DNA from: Asaia krungthepensis NRIC 0535
Lineage (GTDB): Bacteria > Pseudomonadota > Alphaproteobacteria > Acetobacterales > Acetobacteraceae
DNA length: 64,000 bases
NCBI RefSeq assembly: GCF_025995175.1
Contig: NZ_BAPV01000014.1
Coordinates: forward strand, 1-64,000
Direction of reading: 5' to 3'
Below are positions 9,060 through 17,680 of this stretch, one piece after another. The position numbers and the translations under genes are program-made. The notes under the pieces are model-generated. The model had not been told where the DNA came from. It saw only the letters and a list, made by a program, of their open reading frames with translations, and did no database searches. Each line of letters begins with the position of its first letter. Position 1 is the stretch's first letter.

Positions 9060-9688
9060 AGCTTGTTTTCATGCATGGCTGGAGCTTCGATCGCCGCTTC
9101 TGGGATCCTTTGCTGGCCGTTTTGGGCCCTTGCGATGCGCTTTGCCTTGATCGTGGTTACACGGGTGCGGCACGGCTCGAGGCTTTGCCTGATGAGGATT
9201 TCATTGCCATCGGGCACTCGGCGGGGGTGCTCTGGTTCCTGAACCGGGACCTGCCGCATTGTCGGGTCATGGTCGCGTTCAACGGGTTTGCCCGTTTCAG
9301 CGAGGGCGAGGATTTTGCACCCGGTATCCCCCGACGCGTGCTGACGCGTATGCAGACAAGGCTGCACGAGGCGCCCGCTTCGGTCGTCACGCCGTTCCGC
9401 CAGCAATTCACGCCGTTTCTGCCCTGTCCTGCCACGCTCGACAGCGAAGCGCTCGATCAGGGACTGGCCGAACTGATCGATGCGGATGGCCGTCAGAATG
9501 CCCGAAACCGGGGTGAGACACTTCTCGCCGTGCAGGGAAGTCATGATTCACTCGTGTCCAACGCGCTTCATGAAGCCAGCTTCGCCACGAACAGACGCCT
9601 GACACTGGAAGGGGGGCATCTGCTTCCACAGACCGCACCCCAGGCCTGCGCTGACCTCATCCATGATGCGCTACGGGGCTGGGCATGA
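9056..9688 (+). CDS. Alpha/beta hydrolase, probable pimeloyl-ACP methyl ester esterase
   Basis: A compact 210-residue alpha/beta hydrolase with a full triad: Ser55 in GHSAG, Asp164 in GSHDSLVS and His188 in EGGHLLP. An HGWSFD oxyanion loop lies at the N-terminus. It overlaps bioF upstream and the bioC-bioD fusion downstream by 4 bp each. Position strongly suggests it removes the methyl group that BioC adds during pimelate assembly, the job of BioH, BioG, BioJ, BioK or BioV in other bacteria. It is nearer BioG in size than the about 256-residue BioH. I leave the symbol empty because the subfamily cannot be decided by eye. Confidence 0.82.
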   Translation: MKLVFMHGWSFDRRFWDPLLAVLGPCDALCLDRGYTGAARLEALPDEDFIAIGHSAGVLWFLNRDLPHCRVMVAFNGFARFSEGEDFAPGIPRRVLTRMQTRLHEAPASVVTPFRQQFTPFLPCPATLDSEALDQGLAELIDADGRQNARNRGETLLAVQGSHDSLVSNALHEASFATNRRLTLEGGHLLPQTAPQACADLIHDALRGWA

Positions 9689-11079
9689 GCGTCGATCCTG
9701 CCGGACGAGCGCGTGTCGCAGCGCGGTTCGACGCTGCCCGGCATTACGAGGGCGCGGCACGGGTCCAGGCGCTCGCGGCCAGGCAATTAGCGCAGAGGCT
9801 CGAAACACTCTACGCGCGCAATCCTGCCCCGCGCCGTATTCTCGAACTGGGATGCGGCACCGGTCTTCTGACCCGCGCCCTGCGCGCTCTTTTCCCCGAA
9901 GCGGCGCTGACCGCGATCGATCTGTCTCCGCAGATGGTTGCCCGCGCCCGTGAAGCCGTCCCCGAAGCGACCTATCATGTGATGGACGCCGAATATCCGA
10001 CACTGGAAGGGTCATTCGACCTGATCTGTTCGAACTTCTGCATCCAGTGGTTCACCGATCGCGCGGCCGCCTTCACCCGTCTCTCCGGCATTCTCACCCC
10101 CGGGGGGCGGATCGAGGTGACGACTCTGGCTCAGGGCAGCTTTACCCAGTGGCATGCGGCCTGTTCCGCCTGTGCCCTGCCGAGCGGTTTTCCCGATTAT
10201 CCCGATGCCATTGCATTAGAGCATGAATGGCCTGTCTCGATGCATGGAACGTGGCAGATCGACACCCTGCAGGACCGGGTCGGGTCGGCGCGCGCGTTCC
10301 TGCGCGACCTCAAGGCCATCGGGGCCACAACGCCCCGACCGGGAGCGAAACCGCTCTCCATCCGCGCACTCAGGGACGTGATGACGCAATTCGACAGGAC
10401 AGGCGACGTGATGGATTATCAGGTAGGTTTCGGATCGGCCCAGAAACACCGGGGTTTCTTCGTGACCGGTACCGATACCGGCATTGGCAAGACGCTCGTC
10501 TCCGCCATTCTCACGAAAGCCCTGAATGCCACATACTGGAAACCCTTCCAGACCGGCCTGGCTGAGGAAGCAGGCGATACGGCCAGCGTGACCCATCTGG
10601 CCGCGCTCCCTCCCGAGCGCCTGATCCCGCCCGCCTATGGATTTCAGGCTCCTCTCTCACCGCAAGATGCGGCAGCTCTCGAACAGGTATCGGTCAGACC
10701 TGAGACCCTGACCCTGCCCGAAACCGACCGTCCCCTTGTTGTCGAGGGCGCAGGCGGCCTCATGGTGCCGCTCAATGACACGACCCTGCTGATCGACTGG
10801 GCGGCCACACTCGATCTGCCCGTCATCCTCGTCTGCCGCAGCGGGCTGGGCACGATCAATCACACCCTGCTCAGCCTGGAGGCCCTCAGACAGCGCGGGA
10901 TGCGCGTGGCCGGAGTAATCATGAGTGGTGCACCCAACGCGGCCAATCGGGAGGCGATCGCCCGCTTCGGCCAAGTCGAGATTCTGGCCGAGATTCCAGT
11001 GCTTGATGAAATCACCCCTGAAAGCGTAGCGCACGAGGCAGCCACTCTGGCGATTTCCCTGCGCCAGCGCGGCTGGTGA
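9685..11079 (+). CDS. bioC/bioD: BioC-BioD fusion: malonyl-ACP methyltransferase / dethiobiotin synthetase
   Basis: One uninterrupted 464-residue frame joins two biotin enzymes. Residues 1-254 are BioC: the SAM motif ILELGCGTG at 52-60, the FDLICSNFCIQWF segment at 111-123, and a BioC-type C-terminus ending YQVGFGS. Residues 255-464 are BioD: the P-loop in TGTDTGIGKT at 261-270, YWKPFQTG at 284-291, and the EGAGGLMVPL motif. There is essentially no linker between them. The first domain starts pimelate synthesis by methylating malonyl-ACP. The second closes the ureido ring of dethiobiotin using ATP and CO2. The ATG overlaps the esterase stop. The two activities are not adjacent pathway steps, so the fusion more likely secures co-expression than channelling. 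Confidence 0.93.
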   Translation: MSVDPAGRARVAARFDAARHYEGAARVQALAARQLAQRLETLYARNPAPRRILELGCGTGLLTRALRALFPEAALTAIDLSPQMVARAREAVPEATYHVMDAEYPTLEGSFDLICSNFCIQWFTDRAAAFTRLSGILTPGGRIEVTTLAQGSFTQWHAACSACALPSGFPDYPDAIALEHEWPVSMHGTWQIDTLQDRVGSARAFLRDLKAIGATTPRPGAKPLSIRALRDVMTQFDRTGDVMDYQVGFGSAQKHRGFFVTGTDTGIGKTLVSAILTKALNATYWKPFQTGLAEEAGDTASVTHLAALPPERLIPPAYGFQAPLSPQDAAALEQVSVRPETLTLPETDRPLVVEGAGGLMVPLNDTTLLIDWAATLDLPVILVCRSGLGTINHTLLSLEALRQRGMRVAGVIMSGAPNAANREAIARFGQVEILAEIPVLDEITPESVAHEAATLAISLRQRGW

Positions 11080-11085
11080 AGCCCC

Positions 11086-11487
11086 TCAGCCGGGGAAGTA
11101 GCGCGGCAGATCCTGAAACTGCCAGCCGCAAACGCGCCCGCGCTGCCCGGTAGCATCGGGCGGCCCCTCATAGCCCTCCACGATATTGACGCTCGTTTCG
11201 TACCCCAGATGAGCAGCAAGTTCGGCCGTCTGCTGCGAACGCACGCCCGAACGACACAGGAACAGGATCGGCGTGGCCAGATCGGGCACGGCGTCCCGCA
11301 GTGCCTGAGCAAAACCGGCAGCATCGTACGGGTCCCAGCTCAGGGCCACGACATTCTTGTCCAATGTGGTCAGGTCCGGCAGACCGACGCTCTGCCACTC
11401 GGCTGGCATGCGCACATCCACCAGAACCGCATCCTTGTCAGCCGCGAGGCGTTCCCATCCTTCGCGCGCTGAAATACAGTCGACCAT
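11086..11487 (-). CDS. Single-domain rhodanese-like protein
   Basis: A 133-residue rhodanese (sulfurtransferase) domain. The N-terminal DVRMPAEW (CH2A-like) motif and the active-site loop CRSGVRS with the catalytic Cys78 are intact. It probably carries a persulfide in sulfur transfer in the cytoplasm; the donor and acceptor are unknown. It is convergent with the bioC-bioD gene (6 bp between stops) and divergent from the cysteine synthase gene, which may share its sulfur-metabolism context. Confidence 0.92.
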   Translation of the reverse strand: MVDCISAREGWERLAADKDAVLVDVRMPAEWQSVGLPDLTTLDKNVVALSWDPYDAAGFAQALRDAVPDLATPILFLCRSGVRSQQTAELAAHLGYETSVNIVEGYEGPPDATGQRGRVCGWQFQDLPRYFPG

Positions 11488-11553
11488 CGTTTTTCCTCAT
11501 TTATAGTACATGCCACAACGTTAAACTGTGAAACCGCAGACGTATAGGATGGA

Positions 11554-12615
11554 ATGCAGATGACCTCGCAGGACCAGACCCCCCTTTCCGCCCCACATGC
11601 CATCCCCGGCTGGCAGAATGTGTCGGAGGGCATGATCGGCGCCATTGGCGGTACCCCGCTCATCCGCCTCAAACTGGCGTCCGAGGCGACGGGCTGCGAG
11701 ATCTACGGCAAGGCCGAGTTCATGAATCCCGGCGGGTCGGTCAAGGATCGCGCGGCGCTCGCCATCATTCTCGATGCGGAGGCACGTGGTCAGCTCAAGC
11801 CGGGCGGGATCATTGTCGAGGGCACGGCGGGAAATACCGGCATCGGTCTGACGCTGGTGGCCAAGGCGCGCGGCTATCGCACCATCATCGTCATGCCCGA
11901 GACCCAGAGCCGCGAGAAGATCGACTTCCTGCGCATGATCGGCGCTGATCTGCGTCTGGTTCCGGCCAAGCCTTTCCGCGATCCGGGCAATTACGTGCAT
12001 GTCTCACGGCGCATCGCCGAGGAAACCGAGAATGCCGTCTGGGCCAACCAGTTCGACAATACGGCCAATCGCAAGGGTCATCGCACCACCACGGCCGTCG
12101 AGATCTGGCACCAGCTCGCTGGAAAAGTCGATGCCTTTACCTGCGCCTGCGGCACCGGCGGTACCCTTGCCGGCGTCGCACTTGGTCTTGGAGATCTGGC
12201 CGACAAGGCGGGTCGTAAACGCCCGGAAATTGTGCTCGCCGATCCGGAAGGATCAGGCCTGTATGGGTGGGTCAAATCGAACGATCTCAGCGTTTCCGGC
12301 GGATCGATCACCGAAGGGATCGGTCAATCGCGCGTGACGGGAAATCTTGAAGGCGTGACGATCGACGATGCAGAGCGCATTCCCGACGCCGAGGCACTCG
12401 AGCAGATCTTCTCGCTTCAGGATCGCGAGGGGATATCCCTTGGCGGGTCTGCGGGAATCAATGTGGCTGCAGCGATTCGCGTGGCCCGACGGCTCGGTCC
12501 GGGGCATCGCATTGTAACAATCCTCTGCGATGGCGGGGCGCGCTACCAGTCCAAGATCTTCAATCCTGAATTCCTGCGGGCCAAAAACCTGCCTACCCCT
12601 CCCTGGCTCGATTGA
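11554..12615 (+). CDS. cysK: Cysteine synthase family PLP enzyme
   Basis: A 353-residue fold-type II PLP enzyme that by family makes L-cysteine from O-acetylserine and sulfide. Features are the PLP lysine in NPGGSVKDRAAL (residue 64), the GTAGNTGIG asparagine loop, the CGTGGTLAGV phosphate-binding loop and the GGSAGINV serine. It is longer than a typical CysK of about 310 residues, with an N-terminal extension of about 25 and a C-terminal tail ending LPTPPWLD. An alternative ATG lies 6 bases downstream (11560). Related beta-replacement enzymes such as cystathionine beta-synthase cannot be excluded by eye. Confidence 0.88.
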   Translation: MQMTSQDQTPLSAPHAIPGWQNVSEGMIGAIGGTPLIRLKLASEATGCEIYGKAEFMNPGGSVKDRAALAIILDAEARGQLKPGGIIVEGTAGNTGIGLTLVAKARGYRTIIVMPETQSREKIDFLRMIGADLRLVPAKPFRDPGNYVHVSRRIAEETENAVWANQFDNTANRKGHRTTTAVEIWHQLAGKVDAFTCACGTGGTLAGVALGLGDLADKAGRKRPEIVLADPEGSGLYGWVKSNDLSVSGGSITEGIGQSRVTGNLEGVTIDDAERIPDAEALEQIFSLQDREGISLGGSAGINVAAAIRVARRLGPGHRIVTILCDGGARYQSKIFNPEFLRAKNLPTPPWLD

Positions 12616-12691
12616 GACGGGTTTTCGCAAGTTGTGACGGAATGAAACACCCTCTTGTGGGGCAGCTTCGATTCGGACCAATGTTACATTC

Positions 12692-13411
12692 ATGGATACG
12701 ACCCCGCACCTTCTCATCGTTGATGATGACCGCGAGATACGCGAGCTGCTCTGCCGCTTTCTCGAGCGCAATCACTTCCGGGTAACAGCTGCCCGTGACG
12801 GGCGTGAAGCCCGTCGCGCCTGGGCCGCCGGTCATTACCAGCTTGTGGTGCTGGATCTGATGCTTCCTGGCGAAAGCGGGCTCGACATCGCCCGCTGGCT
12901 GCGCAGCCAGGACAATATCCCCATCATCATGCTCACTGCCATGAGTGACGAAACCGACCGCATCATCGGTCTGGAATTCGGCGCGGATGATTACGTGGCC
13001 AAACCCTTCAACCCACGCGAATTGCTGGCCCGCATCCGGGCGGTATTGCGTCGCACGGCGGACAGCTCGGACAAGAAACTCTCGGCTGATTCCCGGATGA
13101 TCCGGTTCTCGGGCTGGACCCTCGAGCCTGCTCGTCGGCGTCTGCTGAACCCCGATGGCGCGGAAGTGCCACTGACGGGTGGCGAATATGACATGCTGCT
13201 CGCGTTTCTGGAGCGCGCCAACCGCGTTCTGACACGCGATATGCTGCTTGAATTGTTGCGCGGACGTCAGGCGGGGCCATTCGACCGTGCCATCGACGTG
13301 GCGGTCAGCCGTCTTCGTCGCAAGCTCGAAGATGACGGGCGCAATGCCCAGATGATCAAGACCGTGCGCGGTGGCGGCTATGTCCTTGCCGCCGATGTCG
13401 AACGCCTCTGA
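12692..13411 (+). CDS. OmpR-family response regulator
   Basis: The 239-residue protein has a receiver domain (about 1-120) with acidic residues DDD at 11-13, phosphoacceptor Asp55 in VVLDLMLPG, and the conserved Lys104 in YVAKPF. A winged-helix OmpR/PhoB DNA-binding domain follows (about 140-235, with RAIDVAVSRLRRKLEDDG and TVRGGGYVL). It overlaps the sensor kinase gene downstream, so the two form one operon. The overall form resembles the OmpR/EnvZ and related alphaproteobacterial pairs. The regulon is unknown. Confidence 0.94.
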   Translation: MDTTPHLLIVDDDREIRELLCRFLERNHFRVTAARDGREARRAWAAGHYQLVVLDLMLPGESGLDIARWLRSQDNIPIIMLTAMSDETDRIIGLEFGADDYVAKPFNPRELLARIRAVLRRTADSSDKKLSADSRMIRFSGWTLEPARRRLLNPDGAEVPLTGGEYDMLLAFLERANRVLTRDMLLELLRGRQAGPFDRAIDVAVSRLRRKLEDDGRNAQMIKTVRGGGYVLAADVERL

Positions 13412-14942
13412 TAACGTGATCCGTCTTCTGCCGCGCTCGCTTCGGGCGCGCACCAATCTGCTGCTCATTGCGGGACTCTGCGTGGTTCAGGCCGCGGGCC
13501 TGACCATCCATGCCCTCGATCATCTGAACATCGCCGACCGGGCCGAGATGCATGAGAACGAGCATCATGCCTTCTCGATCTATCATACCCTGGTCGAATT
13601 GCCGCCAGCAGATCGCGAGGCGGGTCTGGCGGCGATAGAGACACCGTCGAATTTCAAGATCGTTCTGGACAACAAGCCAGACACCCATTTTCCAAGCGCC
13701 CTCATCCCCATCTTCTCAGGCATGCCGCCCATGGGCCGTGCCATGCCCCAGCCCGGTGGACAGGAAGAAGGCGGTTTCCCCCTCCCCGGTGAGATGGGCG
13801 GAGGGGAGGGCCGCCCCCCCTTCCCCTTCGAGGGCGGCCCGCCGCCGGGAAATATGGAAGGCGTACCGGGAGAGGAGAGGCGGCCGCCTCCCTTCATTCC
13901 CCCTTCGCTCTCCGGCATGGGAATGCTGCCTGCCCGCCTGCGCCCACAGCGCATTGTCATGGGCCACAAACCCGGCACGCGCCATTATGCGATGTCGTTC
14001 CAGATGCCCGACGATCATCGCTGGCTGGATATGAGCTATACGGTGCGCCCGCCAAACCCGTTCGGCTCGCCCACTTTCATGATCTCGTTCGCGCTCATGA
14101 CCATCTGCGGGGGCGGGCTGATTCTCTGGGGATCGCACAGGCTCATCGCCCCTGTGGCCACACTGGCCAATGCCGCGACCGCGCTTGGCCGTGACGTGCA
14201 TGCTCAGCCTCTGCCCGAATCGGGAACGACCGAGATCCGTCAGGCGGCCCTTGCCTTCAACACCATGGCCGCGCGGATCAGGCGTTTTGTGACTGATCGC
14301 ACCCTGATGCTGACGGCGATCGGGCATGATCTGCGCACGCCCATCACGCGCCTGAAGCTGCGGGCGGAATTCATCGACGACGATGAACTCCGCGACAAGT
14401 TTCTGGCCGATCTGGATGAGATGGAGAGCATGGTGGCCGCCACCCTGGCCTTCGGTCGCGACAGTTCCACCCAGGAACCCATGACCGCTCTGGATCTGGG
14501 CGCGCTTTTGCAGACCATCGCTGACGAGGCTGCCGAGGCACGACCCGATCTGGCCGATCAGGTCAGCTATCATGAGCCGGATACGGCTATTCGAATCAAG
14601 GCGCGCTCTCTTGCCCTCAAACGTGCCCTGACCAATCTGGTCATGAACGCGCTCAAATATGGTGGGTCCGCCACCATCAGTGTGACCTGCGCCCGCGGGC
14701 CGGGTCAGGAAAAGAACGTCTGTATACGCATCGACGATAATGGCCCCGGTCTGCCCCAGGAAGATCTGGAGCGCATGTTCGAGCCCTTCGTTCGAGCAGA
14801 AACCAGTCGGAACCGCGAAACGGGCGGCACGGGACTCGGTCTTGCCATTGCCCGATCGACCGTGCGCGGCCAGGGCGGTGACGTCACCCTCGCGAACCGC
14901 CCGGAAGGGGGATTACGGGCGAGTGTCATACTGCCGTTGTGA
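13380..14942 (+). CDS. Sensor histidine kinase with Pro/Gly-rich periplasmic loop
   Basis: I chose the ATG at 13380, after a GCGGTGGCGG stretch; GTG 13371 and ATG 13395 are alternatives. All overlap the regulator's end. One membrane helix near the N-terminus (LLLIAGLCVVQAAGL) is followed by a periplasmic region of about 190 residues. This includes roughly 75 residues dominated by Pro, Gly, Met and Glu (bases about 13,720-13,930). A second helix (MISFALMTICGGGLIL) and HAMP follow. The H-box IGHDLRTPITRLKL, N-box NLVMNALKYG, DNGPGL and GGTGLGLAI are all intact. The kinase core is EnvZ-like. The signal sensed is unknown. Confidence 0.93.
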   Translation: MSLPPMSNASDNVIRLLPRSLRARTNLLLIAGLCVVQAAGLTIHALDHLNIADRAEMHENEHHAFSIYHTLVELPPADREAGLAAIETPSNFKIVLDNKPDTHFPSALIPIFSGMPPMGRAMPQPGGQEEGGFPLPGEMGGGEGRPPFPFEGGPPPGNMEGVPGEERRPPPFIPPSLSGMGMLPARLRPQRIVMGHKPGTRHYAMSFQMPDDHRWLDMSYTVRPPNPFGSPTFMISFALMTICGGGLILWGSHRLIAPVATLANAATALGRDVHAQPLPESGTTEIRQAALAFNTMAARIRRFVTDRTLMLTAIGHDLRTPITRLKLRAEFIDDDELRDKFLADLDEMESMVAATLAFGRDSSTQEPMTALDLGALLQTIADEAAEARPDLADQVSYHEPDTAIRIKARSLALKRALTNLVMNALKYGGSATISVTCARGPGQEKNVCIRIDDNGPGLPQEDLERMFEPFVRAETSRNRETGGTGLGLAIARSTVRGQGGDVTLANRPEGGLRASVILPL

Positions 14943-15171
14943 AGAGGCCGGGCTCTGCCCGGACCCGGCAGGGACCAAGGCCACTGCACCCCTATCTGTC
15001 GATCTCAGAATCGAGTCCAGAAGCACGGGGGGAGCTCCGCTTTCATTAAACCGGGTGCCCGGAACAGGCATGGGCAAAGCCCACTGCATCCCTATCCGTT
15101 GATCCTCAGAATCGAGTCCAGAGGCGCGCCTCTGGCGGGGCGCGGGGCAGAGCCCCGCAATCTCCCTCAAC
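14943..15171. repeat. Intergenic repeat block with duplicated 45-bp element
   Basis: Between the kinase gene and metI there are palindromes (CCGGGC-tct-GCCCGG near 14,948 and GGGGCagaGCCCC near 15,145) and a near-exact direct repeat of about 45 bp at 14981-15024 and 15081-15125. Both copies contain TCAGAATCGAGTCCAGA and start CCACTGCA. No gene is seen here. The block belongs stylistically to the same repeat family as 4-227. Confidence 0.7.
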
Positions 15172-15822
15172 TCAGCGACGGATAGCGCGTACCGCCAGTG
15201 CACCGGCACCCTGGATCAGCCCTACAAGAAGGATCAACACTGCCACGACGGCGAACATGATGGCGGTGTTGAAGCGCTGATAGCCATAGCGAATGGCCAG
15301 ATCGCCCAATCCGCCTGCGCCGATCGCGCCCGCCATGGCGGAGGCACCGACGAGGGTAATGGCGGTGACAGTCAGACCGGAAAGCAGCCCGGGGAGTGCT
15401 TCAGGGATGAGAACGTAGCGGATGACCATCCAGCGTGTTCCCCCCATGACGCGTACAGCCTCGATCAGACCTGGCTCGATTTCCTGAAGCGAAATTTCGG
15501 CGATGCGCGCGTAATAAGGAATAGCCGCTATGGAGAGTGGCACGATTGCCGCCAGAGTCCCGAGCGAGGTCCCTGCGATGAACCGGGTGACCGGGATCAG
15601 CAGGACCAGCAGGATAATGAACGGAATGGCACGGATGGCATCGATCAGCCAGCCGACCGGACGGCCCAGCCAGGGCAGATCGTAAAGATCGGTGCGGCGG
15701 GTCGCGATCATCAATACGGCCAGAGGCAGACCGAAGATCAGGGCGATGAGACTGGAAGCCGCCACCATCTCCACTGTCTGGAACGTGGCGTCGGCGATGA
15801 GCCTAGCGATCAGCCGGTACAT
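15172..15822 (-). CDS. metI: Methionine ABC transporter permease
   Basis: A 216-residue inner-membrane permease with about five hydrophobic helices. It has the EAA-like coupling segment GLIEAVRVMGGTRWMVIRYVLIPEALPGLLSG and the family GASAMAGAIGAGGLGDLAIRYGYQRF stretch characteristic of MetI. It forms the membrane channel for D/L-methionine uptake with MetN and MetQ. It overlaps metN by 20 bp, as the last gene of the metQ-metN-metI operon. Confidence 0.95.
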   Translation of the reverse strand: MYRLIARLIADATFQTVEMVAASSLIALIFGLPLAVLMIATRRTDLYDLPWLGRPVGWLIDAIRAIPFIILLVLLIPVTRFIAGTSLGTLAAIVPLSIAAIPYYARIAEISLQEIEPGLIEAVRVMGGTRWMVIRYVLIPEALPGLLSGLTVTAITLVGASAMAGAIGAGGLGDLAIRYGYQRFNTAIMFAVVAVLILLVGLIQGAGALAVRAIRR

Positions 15823-16834
15823 AGCCGAGCACCTCCGTCACATGGGCCCGCTGATCCAGAAAGATGGAGAGCGGGGCGGAAAGGGGTGCTGAGAAAGAGA
15901 GGATCATGTCGGAAAGCAGCTCGTCCCCGCAGGCCAGAGTACCGCCCTGGATCAAGGTAACCTCTTGCTGGAAACGGGTCGTGAGATGGGAGAGGAAGGG
16001 CGTTCCTGCCGTTTCCGGGCCGAGCACCACGCGGAGCAGCGGACGCGTATCGGGACCGGGATCGGGGAGAAGCCGGCGTTTGAGAGCCTCGGGGAGCGTC
16101 GGGCGTATATCGGCCAGCAGGTTCTCAAGCCGGGGGTCCCCACGGCTGTCACGCATCAGCGTGGCCATGCTGCCATTCTCGATCAGCGCGCCATGATCGA
16201 GAACGAGCACACGGTGCGCAAAACGCCGAACAACCTCCATTTCATGAGTGATCAGGATAATGGTCAGGCCAAGCGTACGATTGATATCGGCCAGAAGCTC
16301 GAGAATGGAGGCGGTTGTGTGCGGGTCGAGCGCCGATGTCGCCTCATCGCACAGCAGCAAAGAGGGTGAGTTGGCAATAGCGCGCGCGATACCGACACGC
16401 TGCTTTTGTCCGCCGGAAAGCTGCGACGGGCGCTTGTGCCCGTGGCCTTCGAGCCCGACCAGAGCCAGTAATTCGTCGACGCGCGCCGTAATGCGCGCTT
16501 TCGGCCAGCCGGCAATTTCAAGCGGCAAGGCAATATTCCCTGCGGCGCTGCGGGCATTCAGAAGATTGAAATGTTGAAAGACAAGTCCAACCTTGCGACG
16601 TGCAGCCACCAGCTCACGCTCGGACAAAAGCGTGAGATCAGCGCCATCGAGCAGGATTTTCCCTTCGGTGGGGCGCTCAAGCGCGCAGAGGCAGCGCAGG
16701 AGTGTGGATTTCCCCGCACCCGAACTGCCGATCACGCCGATGATCTCCCCCTTCTCGACCTGAAAGCTAATATCGGACAGCGCATTCTGTGCGCCGAAGC
16801 GGCATGACAGGCCCGAGACGTCGAGAAGACTCAT
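15803..16834 (-). CDS. metN: Methionine ABC transporter ATP-binding protein
   Basis: I set the start at the ATG at 16834 (protein starting SLLDVSGLSCRFG after Met), which overlaps the metQ stop by 4 bp. A longer in-frame reading exists but is only upstream read-through into metQ. The 343-residue ATPase has Walker A GSSGAGKST, signature LSGGQKQRV, Walker B LLLCDEATSALDP and the H-loop ITHEMEV. A C-terminal NIL (ACT-like) domain of about 90 residues follows; in MetN homologues it binds methionine and shuts the transporter down when methionine is plentiful. Confidence 0.96.
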   Translation of the reverse strand: MSLLDVSGLSCRFGAQNALSDISFQVEKGEIIGVIGSSGAGKSTLLRCLCALERPTEGKILLDGADLTLLSERELVAARRKVGLVFQHFNLLNARSAAGNIALPLEIAGWPKARITARVDELLALVGLEGHGHKRPSQLSGGQKQRVGIARAIANSPSLLLCDEATSALDPHTTASILELLADINRTLGLTIILITHEMEVVRRFAHRVLVLDHGALIENGSMATLMRDSRGDPRLENLLADIRPTLPEALKRRLLPDPGPDTRPLLRVVLGPETAGTPFLSHLTTRFQQEVTLIQGGTLACGDELLSDMILSFSAPLSAPLSIFLDQRAHVTEVLGYVPADR

Positions 16835-17646
16835 GAAAAGGCGGGGATGACGGTATTGGCGTACACGTCGATCAACGCCTGACGAATATTGGGCTGCTGG
16901 TAGGCACTGACCAGAGGCTTGACCCATGGAGCCTGGGCATCGTCAGTGTTGACGGCAATCACGCAGATATAGGGATTGTCTTTCACCCCTTCACGCGCAA
17001 GGCGCTCATGCACCACGTCTACTCCCGCCTTGTGCGCCCAGTCGGTATTGATCACCGCTGCATCGAGATCGGGAAGGGCACGTCCGACCACACCGGCATC
17101 GAGTTCACGGATCGTGAAGTCATGGGGATTCTCGGTGATATCGAGCGGGGTCGGCAGCAATCCGGCCGAGGGTGAGAGCTTGATGAAGCCCAGGGTCTGG
17201 AGAAGAAGCAGCGCGCGCCCTTCATTGCTCGGATCATTGGGCACGCCGATCACGGCCCCTTTGGGCAGGGTCGCGAGCGTCTTCCACTTGCGGGAATACA
17301 GGCCGATTGGCGCCACATAGGTATTGCCCACCGGCGAAATCCTGAAGCCATGTGCGTCGCATTGCGCCTTGAGGAAGGGCATGTGCTGGAAAGAATTGGC
17401 GTCCAGATCATGCGAGGCCAGGGCCTCGTCGGGGGTGGAGTAATCGGAGAAGGTGACGATCTTGAGCGTCAGACCGGATTTCTGGGCATTCTGGCTGACG
17501 AGACGCCAGATATCCTCATCCTCACCCGCCATGATGCCCACACGGATCACCTTGTCGGCAGCAGCGGCCTTGCGCAGTTTCAGGGCCAACGGCGTGGCGA
17601 TGAGCGAAGACAGGACCGAACGGCGCGGCAGCGAAGGGAAAGACAT
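16831..17646 (-). CDS. metQ: Methionine-binding periplasmic protein
   Basis: A 271-residue NlpA/MetQ family binding protein that delivers methionine to MetNI. The N-terminus has twin arginines (PRRSVLSSLIATPLAL) followed by an alanine-rich cleavage region and no lipobox cysteine, so it is probably a soluble exported protein. The core shows family features ANSFQHMPFLKAQ, GVPNDPSNEGRALLLLQ and NTDWAHKAGV. It is the first gene of the met operon; the upstream region carries a palindrome over a TATAAT-like element. Confidence 0.94.
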   Translation of the reverse strand: MSFPSLPRRSVLSSLIATPLALKLRKAAAADKVIRVGIMAGEDEDIWRLVSQNAQKSGLTLKIVTFSDYSTPDEALASHDLDANSFQHMPFLKAQCDAHGFRISPVGNTYVAPIGLYSRKWKTLATLPKGAVIGVPNDPSNEGRALLLLQTLGFIKLSPSAGLLPTPLDITENPHDFTIRELDAGVVGRALPDLDAAVINTDWAHKAGVDVVHERLAREGVKDNPYICVIAVNTDDAQAPWVKPLVSAYQQPNIRQALIDVYANTVIPAFS

Positions 17647-17680
17647 CAGGCGAGGATCCGGGTTCTGGTGAGCAAAGTCT

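Noticed and set aside
13716-14573. 285-codon minus-strand frame inside the sensor kinase
   Set aside because: Shadow of GC-rich coding sequence; no ribosome site and His/Arg/Gly-skewed composition.
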